A stretch of 64,000 nucleotides of DNA from Pseudomonas sp. LB-090624 (GCF_003205205.1 NZ_QJRL01000002.1:248001-312000); one strand, 5' to 3'; numbered from the stretch's first letter, positions 8,141-18,800 are shown. Program-made: numbers and translations. The notes: generated by a model not told the origin, from the sequence alone.

Positions 8141-9031
8141 CTATTCCCTGCGCAGCGCGTCCAGGACTACCCTGAACGCCGCCGTTTGCTGTCGGCGTGT
8201 GGGGTAATAGAGGTGATAGCCAGGGAACATTTCTGACCAGTCCGCCAATACCTCTTCAAGCGCGCCGCTGTTGAGGTATTCCTGCGCGTGCGCATCGGTA
8301 ACCTGGGCCAGCCCGACCCCAGCCAGACAAGCATCGAGTATCTGCAGCGAGCTGTTCATGATCAGGGGCCCTTGCACGCGAACACGAAACTCGCTGCCAT
8401 CGCGGGTGAACTCCCATGGATAGACGCCGCCGTGCGTAGGCAAGCGCAAGTTGATGCAACGATGGGTTATCAGCTCTTCAGGTCGCCGGGGTGCGCCGTA
8501 ACGCTTCAGGTAGTCGGGTGAGGCTAGTGTAACCATGCGCATGGGCGGCCCAATGGGCACAGCCACCATGTCGGCATCAATGATCCCGCCCAAACGTACA
8601 CCCGCGTCAAATCGGTCGGCAACGATGTCAGTCAGACCATAATCCGTCATCAATTCAATCGCGATATCTGGGTAGGACTCAATCACGGGTCGCAGCTTTG
8701 GCCAAAGAACGTGCCGGACGGCGTACTCGTCGGCAGTAATGCGCACCGTCCCTGACGGGTGTTGACCGAACGCTGACAGCGCACCAAGGTGACCATTGAT
8801 TTGATCCAACAGTGGCGCGATATCGCGTAGTAATCGGTCCCCCGCCTCCGTTCGCGTGACGCTCCGGGTGCTGCGGGTGAGGAGCCGAACGCCGAGACGC
8901 TCCTCCAGGCCCCGTATCGTCTGGCTAACGGCTGAGGGTGACACACCCAACCATGCCGCCGCCCGGGTGAAATTGCGCTCCCTGGCCACCGCCACGAAGA
9001 CCACTAGATCGCTCAGATTGCCTGTCTTCAT
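8141..9031 (-). CDS. LysR-family transcriptional regulator
   Basis: About 296 residues. The N-terminal winged helix-turn-helix is clear (RNFTRAAAWLGVSPSAVSQT followed by GLEERLGVRLLTRSTRSVTRTEAG). The rest fits the periplasmic-binding-like effector domain. I chose ATG 9031 over the TTG 18 bases upstream. It is divergent from a small cupin gene with about 100 bases between the starts, which suggests that gene is its target. It marks the left side of the accessory block. Confidence 0.88.
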   Translation of the reverse strand: MKTGNLSDLVVFVAVARERNFTRAAAWLGVSPSAVSQTIRGLEERLGVRLLTRSTRSVTRTEAGDRLLRDIAPLLDQINGHLGALSAFGQHPSGTVRITADEYAVRHVLWPKLRPVIESYPDIAIELMTDYGLTDIVADRFDAGVRLGGIIDADMVAVPIGPPMRMVTLASPDYLKRYGAPRRPEELITHRCINLRLPTHGGVYPWEFTRDGSEFRVRVQGPLIMNSSLQILDACLAGVGLAQVTDAHAQEYLNSGALEEVLADWSEMFPGYHLYYPTRRQQTAAFRVVLDALRRE

Positions 9032-9133
9032 TGTTAAGCTCAGCTTCAAACCGCCTTCTGGATTTTGCTAATTATCGAATTAAACCGCGCTCGGTACAGT
9101 TCCCTCAATCCGTTTTCGAGAGATTTGACCACC

Positions 9134-9577
9134 ATGACAGATAACAGGCTTCCCAACGCCGACATGCAAATTCACCGTGCTGGCTCGACCAAGGCGATCC
9201 AAGGGCCTGCTGAGTGGTTCACCGGACGCGTGCGCATTGACTGCGTCTTCACCGCTCCAGCCCCTGCTCGCATTGGTATTGCAGTGGTCAACTTTGAGCC
9301 GGGCGCTCGTACTCACTGGCACAGCCACCCTCTCGGCCAAGCCTTGCTGGTCACCGATGGCGTAGGTTGGACGCAATGCGAAGATGGGCCTAAGACCGAG
9401 ATCCGAACCGGCGATCTTATCTGGTGCAATTGTGGCCGACGTCATTGGCACGGTGCGACCGACACCACGGCATTGCAGCACATCGCGATCAATGAGTTGC
9501 TGGAGGGGAAGGCAGTGGATTGGCTGGAGCCGGTAAGTGATGACGTCTTCCTGGGCAGCGCTGCGAAAAAGGACTGA
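9134..9577 (+). CDS. Small cupin-domain protein
   Basis: A 147-residue single-domain cupin. Motif 1 is GARTHWHSHPLGQALLVTDG, supplying metal-binding histidines, and motif 2 includes GDLIWCNCGRRHWHGAT. This resembles cupins found alone or fused to carboxymuconolactone decarboxylase-like domains, and bacterial hydroxynitrile-lyase cupins. No reaction can be assigned. I chose ATG 9134, since the longer reading from 9065 runs through the intergenic region shared with the divergent LysR gene. Confidence 0.78.
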   Translation: MTDNRLPNADMQIHRAGSTKAIQGPAEWFTGRVRIDCVFTAPAPARIGIAVVNFEPGARTHWHSHPLGQALLVTDGVGWTQCEDGPKTEIRTGDLIWCNCGRRHWHGATDTTALQHIAINELLEGKAVDWLEPVSDDVFLGSAAKKD

Positions 9578-9618
9578 GCCAAAACAAGGCGTTGCTTATT
9601 CCGGCCTGGAGAAACAGA

Positions 9619-9945
9619 TCATGAATGCTCGACCAGCCTGAGGCCTTTACCACGGTGCGTTTCGATGACAGCAGTGGAACCCAATAGTCGCAACGTTTTA
9701 CGCAGGTAGTTGAGCTGCACTTCTATGCGCTTGGTTCCCGGGTCGAAATTAAAACCCCACACATCCTTGAAGATACTTTGGCGGCTGACAATATTATTGG
9801 CGTTAATGACGAGAAGCGAGAGCAACCTAAAGGAGGTACCCTTGACTACAACACGCTTGTTTTTACAGATCGCTTCCCGTTTAAGGGCGTTCAGGTTCAG
9901 GTCAGCGTAGGCAAGATCATTCATGGTAGGAGGTATGGCTCTCAT
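9619..9945 (-). CDS. Single-domain OmpR/PhoB-type winged-helix protein
   Basis: A 108-residue protein that consists of little more than a trans_reg_C DNA-binding domain: FRLLSLLVINANNIVSRQSI, FDPGTKRIEVQLNYLRKTL and IETHRGKGLRLVE. There is no receiver domain with its phosphorylatable Asp. It could be a stand-alone DNA-binding regulator or the remnant of a response regulator. A second ATG at 9924 is possible and neither start has a good ribosome site. Base composition is visibly more A+T rich than the flanking core genes. Confidence 0.65.
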   Translation of the reverse strand: MRAIPPTMNDLAYADLNLNALKREAICKNKRVVVKGTSFRLLSLLVINANNIVSRQSIFKDVWGFNFDPGTKRIEVQLNYLRKTLRLLGSTAVIETHRGKGLRLVEHS

Positions 9946-10104
9946 GCAATCCCATCACCGGCAGTTACGCCAAATACTCACCACCTACAAGCCTTCATCG
10001 AAACGAACCGCTTATTGACATTCGCTGACCCGCAGATGCACAAGCCCAGGTGTGATGCAGCCGACAATACCCCCGATCAGCCCTGTCAACTATTGCAAAA
10101 ATGT

Positions 10105-10137
10105 CCCTGACCGATTCATTTTATGAATCGATCAGGG
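10105..10137 (-). terminator. Strong rho-independent terminator of the truncated LysR gene
   Basis: Two 15-base arms (10105-10119 and 10123-10137) with one mismatch flank a 3-base loop. On the minus strand the mismatch is a G-U pair and the hairpin is followed by ACATTTTTGC. It lies 28 bases after the stop of the short LysR-like gene. Confidence 0.7.
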
Positions 10138-10164
10138 CGTTTAGGGGCGACGCTGGGTGCGCAT

Positions 10165-10530
10165 TCAGCGAGGCGAGGCTGAGAACTTACCAAGTGCCTC
10201 AACCAACAGGCTCAACGAGCGCTCGAGGTGCCCGGCAATCGCGTTAGCGTGCGAAGTTGCGTGCAACTGCCTGCCTCGTCGGACAAAAAGTTCATCACCA
10301 AAAAACGTTCTTAAATCCCTGAGCGTATTGCTAATAGCAGGCTGAGTGACACCGAGCATGAGCGCTGCACAGCTCGCACTTTTCGAGCGGTGAACAACCA
10401 TGAAAACGACCAACTTATTAAGATCAAGGCAACGCAGGCGGATGGGGTCAAAATCGCTACGCACAGTAGACAATCGAACTTCCCTCAGCAGGCGGCGGTT
10501 CTCATCAGGACGGCTGGATATACACCGCAT
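10165..10530 (-). CDS. Short LysR-like protein: DNA-binding domain only
   Basis: A 121-residue protein with a good LysR helix-turn-helix (SASCAALMLGVTQPAISNTL, then FFGDELFVRRGRQLHAT) and about 30 residues of linker helix. The whole effector-binding domain is missing; full-length relatives have about 300 residues. A terminator follows 28 bases after the stop, so the missing part is not merely out of frame nearby. Either a truncated gene or a mini-regulator able to compete for operators. It is divergent from an ene-reductase gene. Confidence 0.6.
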   Translation of the reverse strand: MRCISSRPDENRRLLREVRLSTVRSDFDPIRLRCLDLNKLVVFMVVHRSKSASCAALMLGVTQPAISNTLRDLRTFFGDELFVRRGRQLHATSHANAIAGHLERSLSLLVEALGKFSASPR

Positions 10531-10680
10531 TTCAGGCTACAGGCGGTGAACCAGCAGGACAACGCCTTATTCTGGAAGCTGATTCCATAATGCCTGGAAT
10601 CGGGGAGCAGTTATCAGCAGCGATATCCCGCGTATATTTCCCTGATCAGCGCATCGGAGCGCTCCCTAGAGAGGATCCTA

Positions 10681-11781
10681 ATGAGCATGCTTTTCACGCC
10701 CTATTCCTTGTCAGGCCTCAGCTTGAAAAACCGCGTGGTCATGGCCCCCATGACGCGCGCACGCGCCGAAACGACAGTTCCCGATGACCTGACTGTGCTG
10801 TACTACCAGCAGCGCGCGGGTGCCGGACTGATCATCACCGAAGGTGTGCCCGTTTCGGTGCAAGGGCGGGGATACCTGTTCAACCCTGGGTTGTATACGC
10901 AAGAACAAGTCGAAGGATGGAAAAGGGTCAACGCAGCCGTTCACCAGAAACAGGGCTGCATTTTCGCCCAGTTGTGGCATGTGGGCCGTGTATCACACAC
11001 CACCTTGCAACCAAACGGTGAAGCGCCTGTCTCGTCGAGTGCGAAGCTGGCAGCTAACTCCAACGCATACGCCTACGATGAAAATCATCAGCCTGGCCCG
11101 ATTCAGGCCAGTAAGCCGCGGGCCCTGACGGTCCCTGAAATTGCTGACATCAAAGGCGATTTCGTCCGTGCTGCATGCAGGGCGATGGAAGCTGGATTCG
11201 ACGGTATTGAAATCCATGGCGCCAATGGATACTTATTCGAGCAGTTCATCAATCCAACTGTGAACGACCGGACTGATGAGTATGGAGGCTCGATCCAAAA
11301 TCGAATCAGGCTTCTCCTCGAAACCATCGATGCAGTCGCGGCAGCAATTGGCCGAGAGAAAGTGGGCGTACGTATCTCCCCATTCGGACGGCTTTTTGAC
11401 ATGGCGCCATTTGAAGACGAAGCCGAGACATGGGTAGCGGTTGCGGCCGAGCTGCAAAAGCGAAACATCGCGTATGTGCATTTGAGCGACCAACTGACCA
11501 TCGGTGCGGAACGGATGCCTGAAGGATTCCCCAAGCAATTCAGAGCATCGTACCGAGGCACGCTCATTGCGGCGGGAGGGTTTGATCGCGAATCCGCTGA
11601 AGCCGCTCTGGAGGCGGGCGAGCTCGATTTAATCGCCTTTGGCCGCCCCTTCATCGCCAACCCTGATCTAGTCGAGCGCATGAAGAATGGCTGGCCCCTT
11701 GCCACTCCTGACCGTGAGACGTTCTACGGCAACAGTGGCGAAAAAGGATATGTCGATTATCCATTCTACAACCCAGCCTGA
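10681..11781 (+). CDS. Old-yellow-enzyme family ene-reductase (NemA/XenB-like)
   Basis: A 366-residue FMN-dependent alkene reductase that uses NAD(P)H to reduce activated C=C bonds of enals and enones, or nitro compounds. Family marks: KNRVVMAPMTRARA at the N terminus, the FMN/substrate segment FAQLWHVGRVSH, the catalytic H-x-x-N in EIHGANGYLFEQFINP, and the phosphate loop GFDRESAE...FGRPFIANPDL. GAGGA precedes the ATG by 5 bases. A closely similar paralogue lies at 27517-28614. Placement next to efflux and dehydrogenase genes suggests detoxification or catabolism of an unsaturated carbonyl compound. Confidence 0.92.
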   Translation: MSMLFTPYSLSGLSLKNRVVMAPMTRARAETTVPDDLTVLYYQQRAGAGLIITEGVPVSVQGRGYLFNPGLYTQEQVEGWKRVNAAVHQKQGCIFAQLWHVGRVSHTTLQPNGEAPVSSSAKLAANSNAYAYDENHQPGPIQASKPRALTVPEIADIKGDFVRAACRAMEAGFDGIEIHGANGYLFEQFINPTVNDRTDEYGGSIQNRIRLLLETIDAVAAAIGREKVGVRISPFGRLFDMAPFEDEAETWVAVAAELQKRNIAYVHLSDQLTIGAERMPEGFPKQFRASYRGTLIAAGGFDRESAEAALEAGELDLIAFGRPFIANPDLVERMKNGWPLATPDRETFYGNSGEKGYVDYPFYNPA

Positions 11782-11861
11782 AGAGCATCTGCGCGCTGAA
11801 CCTGCCTGAGCCCAGTCCCTGGCCGTGGTGGCATGCGTCGGCCAACACGCACGCTGCGAAC

Positions 11862-11893
11862 AAAAAGGCGACCTCAACCTGGGTCGCCTTTTT
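11862..11893. terminator. Bidirectional terminator between ene-reductase and LysR
   Basis: Arms AGGCGACC and GGGTCGCCT with flanking A5 and T5 tracts form a symmetrical hairpin between two convergent genes, about 80 bases after the ene-reductase stop. Confidence 0.85.
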
Positions 11894-11911
11894 CATATAG
11901 AAAGTCACGCA

Positions 11912-12835
11912 TCATCTGTCAGGACGGAAAATTTTCGAGTCCCGTTGAGCGAGTTCGAGGAGCGCATCGACGATCATCCGCACCTTGGGCTGAATGTAGC
12001 GCGTACGCGGCCAGATGACATGGATTGGCATTTCAGCCCCCTCATACTGCTGAAGGACGGGAATCAAGAGGCCTTGCTCGATCTGATCATGAACGAGCCA
12101 CGTTGGAAGTTGCGCCAGCCCTCCCCCCGCAAGTGTCATCTCCAACAACATCTCTCCATCACCCATCTCGTGCTTCACGCATACCTCTTGCTCGCTGACA
12201 TGCCCTTTGTCATCCAGCAGCATCCAGGTTTTTCGAGTGCCGTTTCGCCAACCGACTATACAGTCGTGAGACAGTAAATCTTCTCGGGTCTGCGGGACAC
12301 CGCGCCGCTCAAGGTAACTGGGTGTGGCGCAAATCAGCAAGCTCTGGCTACCGAGCTTTCGCGCGACAATCTCTCCGTCATCTTTGAGCGTTCCAATCCT
12401 TACCACCAGGTCGACCCCCTCATTGATGATATCGACAAGCCGCTCACTAAAGCTCACTGACAGATCAAGCTTGTGGTATCGAACCGAAAGATCAATCAGG
12501 GTCGGCAAAATGTGCCGGCGGCCAAACGCAGCGGGTAGATCGACACGCAGCCGACCAACGGGCTCCTGCTGGCCGGTGGTAAGGAAACTTTCCGATTCTG
12601 CCAGCTCGTCAATGGCCCGAAGGCAACTGGCAAGAAATGCCTCTCCTTCACTCGTCAATATAAGACGCCGAGTCGTGCGATGCAGAAGCTTCACACCGAG
12701 TCGGGCCTCAAGGCGAGTAACACTTTTACCCACTGCAGAGCTGGTCACTCCAAGCTCCAGCGCTGCGGCAGTAAAGCTGAGCGTTTGAGCTGAGGTGACA
12801 AACTCCCTGATTCCGTCAAACGTGTTAACCGCCAT
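11912..12835 (-). CDS. LysR-family transcriptional regulator
   Basis: A 307-residue LysR protein with an N-terminal winged helix-turn-helix (LSFTAAALELGVTSSAVGKS, then RLEARLGVKLLHRTTRRLILT). Its full-length effector domain ends in the KVRMIVDALLEL segment typical of the branch often found beside oxidoreductase or efflux genes. It lies 161 bases downstream of a major facilitator gene on the same strand and converges on the ene-reductase. Either could be its target. Confidence 0.9.
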   Translation of the reverse strand: MAVNTFDGIREFVTSAQTLSFTAAALELGVTSSAVGKSVTRLEARLGVKLLHRTTRRLILTSEGEAFLASCLRAIDELAESESFLTTGQQEPVGRLRVDLPAAFGRRHILPTLIDLSVRYHKLDLSVSFSERLVDIINEGVDLVVRIGTLKDDGEIVARKLGSQSLLICATPSYLERRGVPQTREDLLSHDCIVGWRNGTRKTWMLLDDKGHVSEQEVCVKHEMGDGEMLLEMTLAGGGLAQLPTWLVHDQIEQGLLIPVLQQYEGAEMPIHVIWPRTRYIQPKVRMIVDALLELAQRDSKIFRPDR

Positions 12836-12996
12836 TATGGAGCCCCGAGCTGAAAGGGGTGGAATTTACGCACCCTAATGGTGAAATTGTACCGAAATAC
12901 ACAGCCCTTGCTGCTGCCTTGCAAGCGCCCGGAATCCGAATTTTCGGGGTGAGGTTTACCTGCCTCAGCGGCATTGCCTAGGCGGGCCGCAGGGCG

Positions 12997-14211
12997 CTAC
13001 TTCTCAGGCACACCCACCCTGTCCTTGCCCACTAGCAGATACCCCAGCGACATCGCGACTACCCCCAACATTACCGCTGAGGCGTTCTCCATACCTAAGG
13101 CATCCACCAATGCGCCCATACCGATGATGCCGATCGCACTCCCCAAATATCCGGCGAGATAGAAAAGCGATCCCAAAGCAGCTCTGTGAGTACCAGGAGC
13201 CAGCGATGTGAAAACACCCATTGCGCCCACGAACGTCGCGCCATATCCCACCCCTGCGAGGACAGTGAAGAGTACGAAGATTGATGGCTGATGTACGTAC
13301 AAGGCGACCAGGCACCCCACCCAGGCCGCGCATATCAACGCCCCTCCACTGCCCATGGCGAGTTCAGGTCTGACGCGTCGGCAGAAGAATTGCGTAATCC
13401 CCGCTGTCGCCTGGAACGCGGTAACAAGTAAACCTGCCGAGGCATGACTGTGCGCTGAGACCTCCGTCAGCGTGCTGATGATCATCGAAGGCCCTAATGC
13501 GACGAAAACCGATCCAACTGACCATGCGACCACCAGGATCAATGAGATCCGGGTGAACGCCCGCCAGCTACCTCGCATTTGTTCGTCAAGGGTCAAGCGC
13601 ACACTGCCGTCGCTTGTTTTGGGAAGGTGATGCACAACCTCCCCGCTCCACTGCACGCGACACAACCCAATTGCAGTCAATATGGCCAGGCAAGCGTTAA
13701 GTACAAAGGGACTGAGCGTAGGGTAAAAATCAACGGCGATGGCAGCTGAGCTCAGCACCGGCCCCAAGGCTGCGCCGGACGTGAAGGACACGGTGGCCAA
13801 TACCGCTGCATGCCGCTTGCGGTCTTGAGCATCAAAACCAACCAGCGCCGCATTGGCGCTGCCGGTAAGTGCACCCGTCCCTACCCCGGCCAAAAAGCGT
13901 CCCAGGAAGAGCCCATCGAGCTCCGTCGAAAATGCGAATACCAATGACCCTGCCGCCACAGCGAACAGTGCCGGTACCAAGACACAGCGGCGATCCTCCA
14001 AGCGGTCGGAAAGCCTTCCCAGGACTGCCAATGCCAACAAGACGCCGATGGCGTAAACGGCAAAAAGCGAGGTCAGGGTTGTCGACGAGAAATGCAGGTT
14101 CGCTTGATAAAGACCGTACAAGGGGGATGGGGCTGTACTGCCTACGAGCGCGCTCAAAATGGCCAGGGAAACAAGCAAGCGAGCTTTAGCCAAAGAGTGA
14201 TGTGCAGACAC
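12997..14211 (-). CDS. Major facilitator superfamily transporter (drug-resistance type)
   Basis: A 404-residue protein with twelve predicted helices. The cytoplasmic loop motif A appears as GRLSDRLEDRR after helix 2, and VGTGALTGSANAALVGFDAQD is near the motif C region. The likely start is GTG (14211) and no early ATG exists in frame. Substrate unknown; most relatives export toxic compounds. A perfect 9-base-arm palindrome lies 43 bases upstream, a likely operator. Confidence 0.8.
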   Translation of the reverse strand: MSAHHSLAKARLLVSLAILSALVGSTAPSPLYGLYQANLHFSSTTLTSLFAVYAIGVLLALAVLGRLSDRLEDRRCVLVPALFAVAAGSLVFAFSTELDGLFLGRFLAGVGTGALTGSANAALVGFDAQDRKRHAAVLATVSFTSGAALGPVLSSAAIAVDFYPTLSPFVLNACLAILTAIGLCRVQWSGEVVHHLPKTSDGSVRLTLDEQMRGSWRAFTRISLILVVAWSVGSVFVALGPSMIISTLTEVSAHSHASAGLLVTAFQATAGITQFFCRRVRPELAMGSGGALICAAWVGCLVALYVHQPSIFVLFTVLAGVGYGATFVGAMGVFTSLAPGTHRAALGSLFYLAGYLGSAIGIIGMGALVDALGMENASAVMLGVVAMSLGYLLVGKDRVGVPEK

Positions 14212-14253
14212 GAGTTAACCACTTCGCTAATCGGGGATGCGCTGACTATACCG

Positions 14254-14273
14254 ATGCTTAGCCTGCTAAGCAT
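14254..14273. promoter_or_regulatory. Perfect palindrome upstream of the MFS gene
   Basis: ATGCTTAGC-CT-GCTAAGCAT, 9-base arms with a 2-base centre, 43-62 bases before the MFS start. Its size and position suit an operator for a dimeric MarR-, TetR- or LysR-type repressor. No identical copy was noticed elsewhere in the window. Confidence 0.5.
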
Positions 14274-14372
14274 TAGCCTGAAAGTTAATTCTGCTCGCTC
14301 GAATCGCACTGAACCCTTCCCGGGGGTGGGCGTTGTATGGACGGATTACCCTAGCGAAAGCGCGCAAAAAAG

Positions 14373-14393
14373 AAGGCGCCCCTTAGGCGCCTT
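14373..14393 (-). terminator. Terminator of the RND efflux operon
   Basis: AAGGCGCC and GGCGCCTT arms around a 5-base loop, followed on the minus strand by TTCTTTTTT, 33 bases after the stop of the outer-membrane channel gene. Confidence 0.85.
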
Positions 14394-14425
14394 GAAGAGA
14401 CTCCCACCAAAGGAGATCGGGAGTT

Positions 14426-15850
14426 TTACTGCTGTGCTACAGGTGGTTTCTGGGAGACCTCAGACCACCCTCCACCCAGCGCTTTGTACAGCTGGACTTG
14501 GGACGTAAGTTGAGCAAGGTGGTCGGTCAACAGCTGTTGCCGTGCAGACAAGAGTTGACGTTGGGCATCAAGCAGAGCCAGGTAGCTATCCACCCCCTCG
14601 TCATAGCGCTGCTGCGCCATCTGGTTGTATTCCTCGAAGGTGCGCACCAGGTCACGCTGGCTCTCTATCTGCTCCCCCCAGGTTCCCAACGCAGCCAGGC
14701 CATCCGCCACTTCGCGGAAGGCGGTCTGGATTACCGACTCATAGTTTGCAATGCCAAGATCCTTCTGGATTTTCGCGTAGTCCAGACTCGCCTTGAGTCG
14801 CCCGCCATTGAAAATGGGCAGATTGATTTGAGGGGCAAAGCTCCAGCTTTCCGAACCTGCATCAAACAGACCGCTAAGTCGGCTGCTGGCGGTCCCTGCG
14901 GCCCCGGTCAACGTGATGCTCGGGAAAAACGCCGCACGAGCAGCGCCAATATTTGCATTGGCCGCAAGCAGCTGATGCTCGGCAGCACGGATGTCCGGGC
15001 GCTGCTGTATCAGCTCCGCGGGTAGACCTGCTGGTATGTCTGCGAGCAAGGGTTTGTCCAGATCTACGCCGCTCAGGTTTGCCGGCATATCCGTCCCTAG
15101 CAACAGCCGCAAAGCATTCGCGTCCTGGGCAACCTGGCGGGTGAATGCTTGAACCTGCCCGCGTGCGCTGTCTACGAGCGTCCTTGCCTGTCGCACATCG
15201 AGATCCGACGCAGTACCTGCCTCGCTACTGGCTTGTACCAGATCCAGGTTGTGCCTGTAGTTTTGCAGTGTCGACTGGGTAACCTCCAGAAGCTGCTGAT
15301 CCGTGCGCCATGTGAAATAAGCGATCGCAACGTTGGCGACCAAGCCCAACTGCACGCTCCGTTGCGTTTCTTCGCTCGCGAGATACGTTTCCAGCGCACT
15401 CAGATCAAGGCTACGTACTCGGCCCCAAACGTCCAGCTCGTAGCTCGTCAGCCCTACCTGAAGACTGTTATCTCCCGAGGTGATGTGTTGACCCGTTGTT
15501 GAAAGGTCCCCCGGGGTTCGGGAGCGCCCAGTGCGCCCGTCAACGCCAATCTCAGGCAGCAGCGCCGCCCCTTGGATGCGGTACTGGGCGCGGTATGCGT
15601 CCACATTCAGTGCCGCTTTGCGCAGGTCGCGGTTGTTGGACAGAGCCAAATCCACCAGCTCATGCAAGGCGGGGTCTTTGAAGAAGGTTTTCCAATCGAT
15701 CCTCGCTACGCCTCCTGAAGATGGGGCCGCATAAGCGGCGCCCTCAGGAAAGGTGCTGGGAACCGGGGCCTCGGGCCGTTGATAATCGGGGATCAGGCTG
15801 CAGCCACCCAATGTCATCGCCAACACCAACAGCAGGGGTTTATGCGTCAT
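14426..15850 (-). CDS. RND efflux outer-membrane channel lipoprotein (OprM/TtgC family)
   Basis: A 474-residue TolC-type channel. The signal peptide ends in a lipobox (LGGC, Cys17), so it is lipid anchored. The two repeated OEP domains are recognisable ([21 protein letters not shown] and [20 protein letters not shown]). Together with the pump and the adaptor it spans the cell envelope to export drugs, solvents or metabolites. Its start overlaps the pump stop by 11 bases, implying translational coupling. It is the last gene of the operon, before a clear terminator. Confidence 0.92.
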   Translation of the reverse strand: MTHKPLLLVLAMTLGGCSLIPDYQRPEAPVPSTFPEGAAYAAPSSGGVARIDWKTFFKDPALHELVDLALSNNRDLRKAALNVDAYRAQYRIQGAALLPEIGVDGRTGRSRTPGDLSTTGQHITSGDNSLQVGLTSYELDVWGRVRSLDLSALETYLASEETQRSVQLGLVANVAIAYFTWRTDQQLLEVTQSTLQNYRHNLDLVQASSEAGTASDLDVRQARTLVDSARGQVQAFTRQVAQDANALRLLLGTDMPANLSGVDLDKPLLADIPAGLPAELIQQRPDIRAAEHQLLAANANIGAARAAFFPSITLTGAAGTASSRLSGLFDAGSESWSFAPQINLPIFNGGRLKASLDYAKIQKDLGIANYESVIQTAFREVADGLAALGTWGEQIESQRDLVRTFEEYNQMAQQRYDEGVDSYLALLDAQRQLLSARQQLLTDHLAQLTSQVQLYKALGGGWSEVSQKPPVAQQ

Positions 15851-18800
15851 GATGAGCGCCCTCGTGGATAGCTACGCGCACAGCCCCACGCTGCCTTGAC
15901 TTGAACACTTTCGTCACAGCCACGTAGAACAACGGCACAAAGAAAATGGCCAGGAATGTTGCTGCGAGCGTACCTCCGACCACCGCAGTACCAATCGAAT
16001 GCTGACTGCCACTGCCCGGCCCGTAAGCGCGTGCAAGAGGCAACGTACCCATCACGAACGCGATGGAAGTCATGATGATTGGACGCAGCCGCAGACGCGC
16101 TGCCTCAGTTGCAGCCTGCACCAGAGTGCGGCCCTGGTTTTCGTAGAGGTCTTTTGCGAACTCGACGATCAGGATGGCGTTTTTCGCTGCAAGCCCCATG
16201 GTCGTCAACATGCCGACCTGGAAGAACACATCATTGGAAAGGCCTCGCCCGAGGGTTGCGGCGACCGCACCAAGCACCCCGAGCGGCACAACGAGCATGA
16301 TCGATACGGGCACCGACCAGCTTTCATAAAGAGCTGCAAGGCAGAGGAACACGATCATCAGTGAAAGCACATACAGTGTGATCGCTTGAGAACCTGCCGC
16401 TCGTTCTTCATAAGAAAGCCCAGTCCAGGACACTCCAAAGCCATTTGGCAGCTGCGAAGCGACCCGTTCAATCGCTGCCATGGCATCCCCTGTGCTGTAG
16501 CCCGGTGCTGGCTGTCCCAGCAACTCAACAGAAGGAATGCCGTTATAGCGCTCCAGCTTGGGCGAACCATAGACCCACTGACCACTGGCGAACGAGGAGA
16601 ATGGCACCATCTGCCCAGCCGCATTTCGCACGTACCATTTGTCAAAGTCTTCCGGCGAAATCCGAGCGTCCATTTCACCTTGGACATACACCTTTTTCAC
16701 ACGCCCCTTGTCGACGAAGTCGTTGACGTAGGTGGAACCCCAAGCAACAGACATCGTGTCATCGATCGACTCGATCGAAACCTGCAGTGCCCGCGCCTTC
16801 TCATCATCAATGGTCACCTGGTACTGAGCCTCATCAGCGAGCCCGTTAGGCCTGACGATGGCCAGCGCAGGCTCTTTGGCCACCAGCTTGAGCAACTGAT
16901 CACGCGCCTCCATCAGCGCAACATGGCCTCGAGCACCGTTGTCCTGGAGGAAAAGATCAAAGCCCGTCGCGTTACCCATTTCCATGATGGCAGGGGGGAC
17001 GATTGATACGACATTCGCATCTCGGACAGTGCTGGCAAAGCGCGTTATCCGCTGAGCAATGGCAAAGGCTGAGTTTTCACTGTCAGTACGCGCCTCGAAC
17101 GGCTTGAGTCGCACCCAGATCACGGCAGAGTTCTGCCCGCGACCCGCGAAGTTGAAACCACTGATATTGAACGCGGAGACGACACCGTCTTTCTCCTCTT
17201 CCAACAGATACGTTCGAACTTTATCGATGACCGTCTGGGTGCGTTCAGCACTGCTGTTGGGCGGTGTCTGAATCTGCACAATCAGCAATCCTTGGTCTTC
17301 ATCCGGCAGGAAGGCAGACGGCAGATTTCTGAACATGGCGACGACGCCAAGCAGCAGCAATGCATAAATCACGAAGGTTCGTTTGGGGTTGCGCAAGATC
17401 CTGGAAATCGAGGACGCATAGCGATCAGTGTTTCGTTCGAAGACGCGGTTGAACCACGCGAAGAAACCGGTTTGCTTCTTCTGACCACCGGCATGCGCCT
17501 TGAGCATGGTTGCGCAGAGTGCCGGAGTGAACACCAACGCGACCAGTACGGAGAGCCCCATCGCGGTGATGATCGTGATGGAGAACTGCCGGTAGATGAT
17601 CCCTGCGGAGCCGCCAAAGAAAGCCATCGGCATGAACACGGCACTAATCACCAAGCCGATGCCTACCAGCGCTCCGGAGATTTGCTGCATCGATTTGTAG
17701 GTGGCGTCACGTGGCGACAGGTGCTCCTCTTCCATCAGTCGCTCGACGTTTTCCACGACCACGATGGCATCGTCCACAAGCAGCCCGATCGCCAGCACCA
17801 TGGCGAACATCGTCATCACGTTGATAGTGAACCCACAGGCGTACAGCACGCCAAAGGTACCGAGCAGCACCACCGGCACCGCCAGGGTTGGAATCAAGGT
17901 CGCACGCATGTTCTGCAAGAACAGCAGCATGACCAGAAACACCAGAACGACTGCCTCGAACAGGGTATGCACCACCGAGTCGATCGAGGCTTTCACCGAG
18001 GGGCTGGTGTCGTAGGGGTAAACGACTTCTACGCCGGGCGGCAGGTAAGGTTTAAGCTGGTCGACAGTATTTTTGACGCGTTCGACGGTCTCCAGCATGT
18101 TCGCGCCGGTGGCCAAGCGCAACGCAATACCGGCTGCAGGTTTACCGTTGTAGTTGACGTCGTAGGAATAGGTTTCATTGCCCAGCACCACTTCGCCCAG
18201 ATCCTTCAAGCGAATCTGAGAACCGTCCGGCTGCACCTTGACCAAAATTTCCTTGAACTCATCAGCGGTTTTCAACCGGGTTTTACCGATCACCGTCGCG
18301 CTCAGCTCAACACCTTTACGCGTCGGCAGTCCGCCAATAGCTCCGGACGAGACTTGGACGTTCTGCGCCGAGATAGCGGCGGTGACATCGCTGGGCATCA
18401 ACTGGTAGCTATTGAGCTTGGCGGGATCAAGCCAGATCCGCATCGCATTCTGGAAGCCAAACACGAAGAAGTCGCCCACCCCTTGGGTACGGGACAGCGG
18501 ATCCTGGAAGCTCGACACGATGATGTTGCCCAAGTCACCGTAGCTCAGCTTTCCATCCTTCGAATAAATGCTGACCAGCAGCATGAAGTTCACCTGGAAC
18601 TTCACCACGCGGATCCCTTGCCGCTGCACTTCCGCCGGCAGGTTAGGCGTCGCAAGCTGAAGTTTGTTCTGAACTTGAACCTGCGCGATATCAGGATTGA
18701 CGCCCTGGTCGAAAGTCACTGTGATTTCAACGCTACCGTCACTGTTTGCTGCCGAACTGATGTAACGCAGGCCATCCAGGCCGTTCAGTTGCTGCTCGAT

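Noticed and set aside
9828..9906. AAAGGAGG followed by a TTG on the plus strand, looking like an ideal small-protein start
   Set aside because: The frame is only 22 codons and lies antisense inside the winged-helix gene. The purine-rich stretch is explained by codons for Lys-Gly-Thr on the other strand read in reverse.
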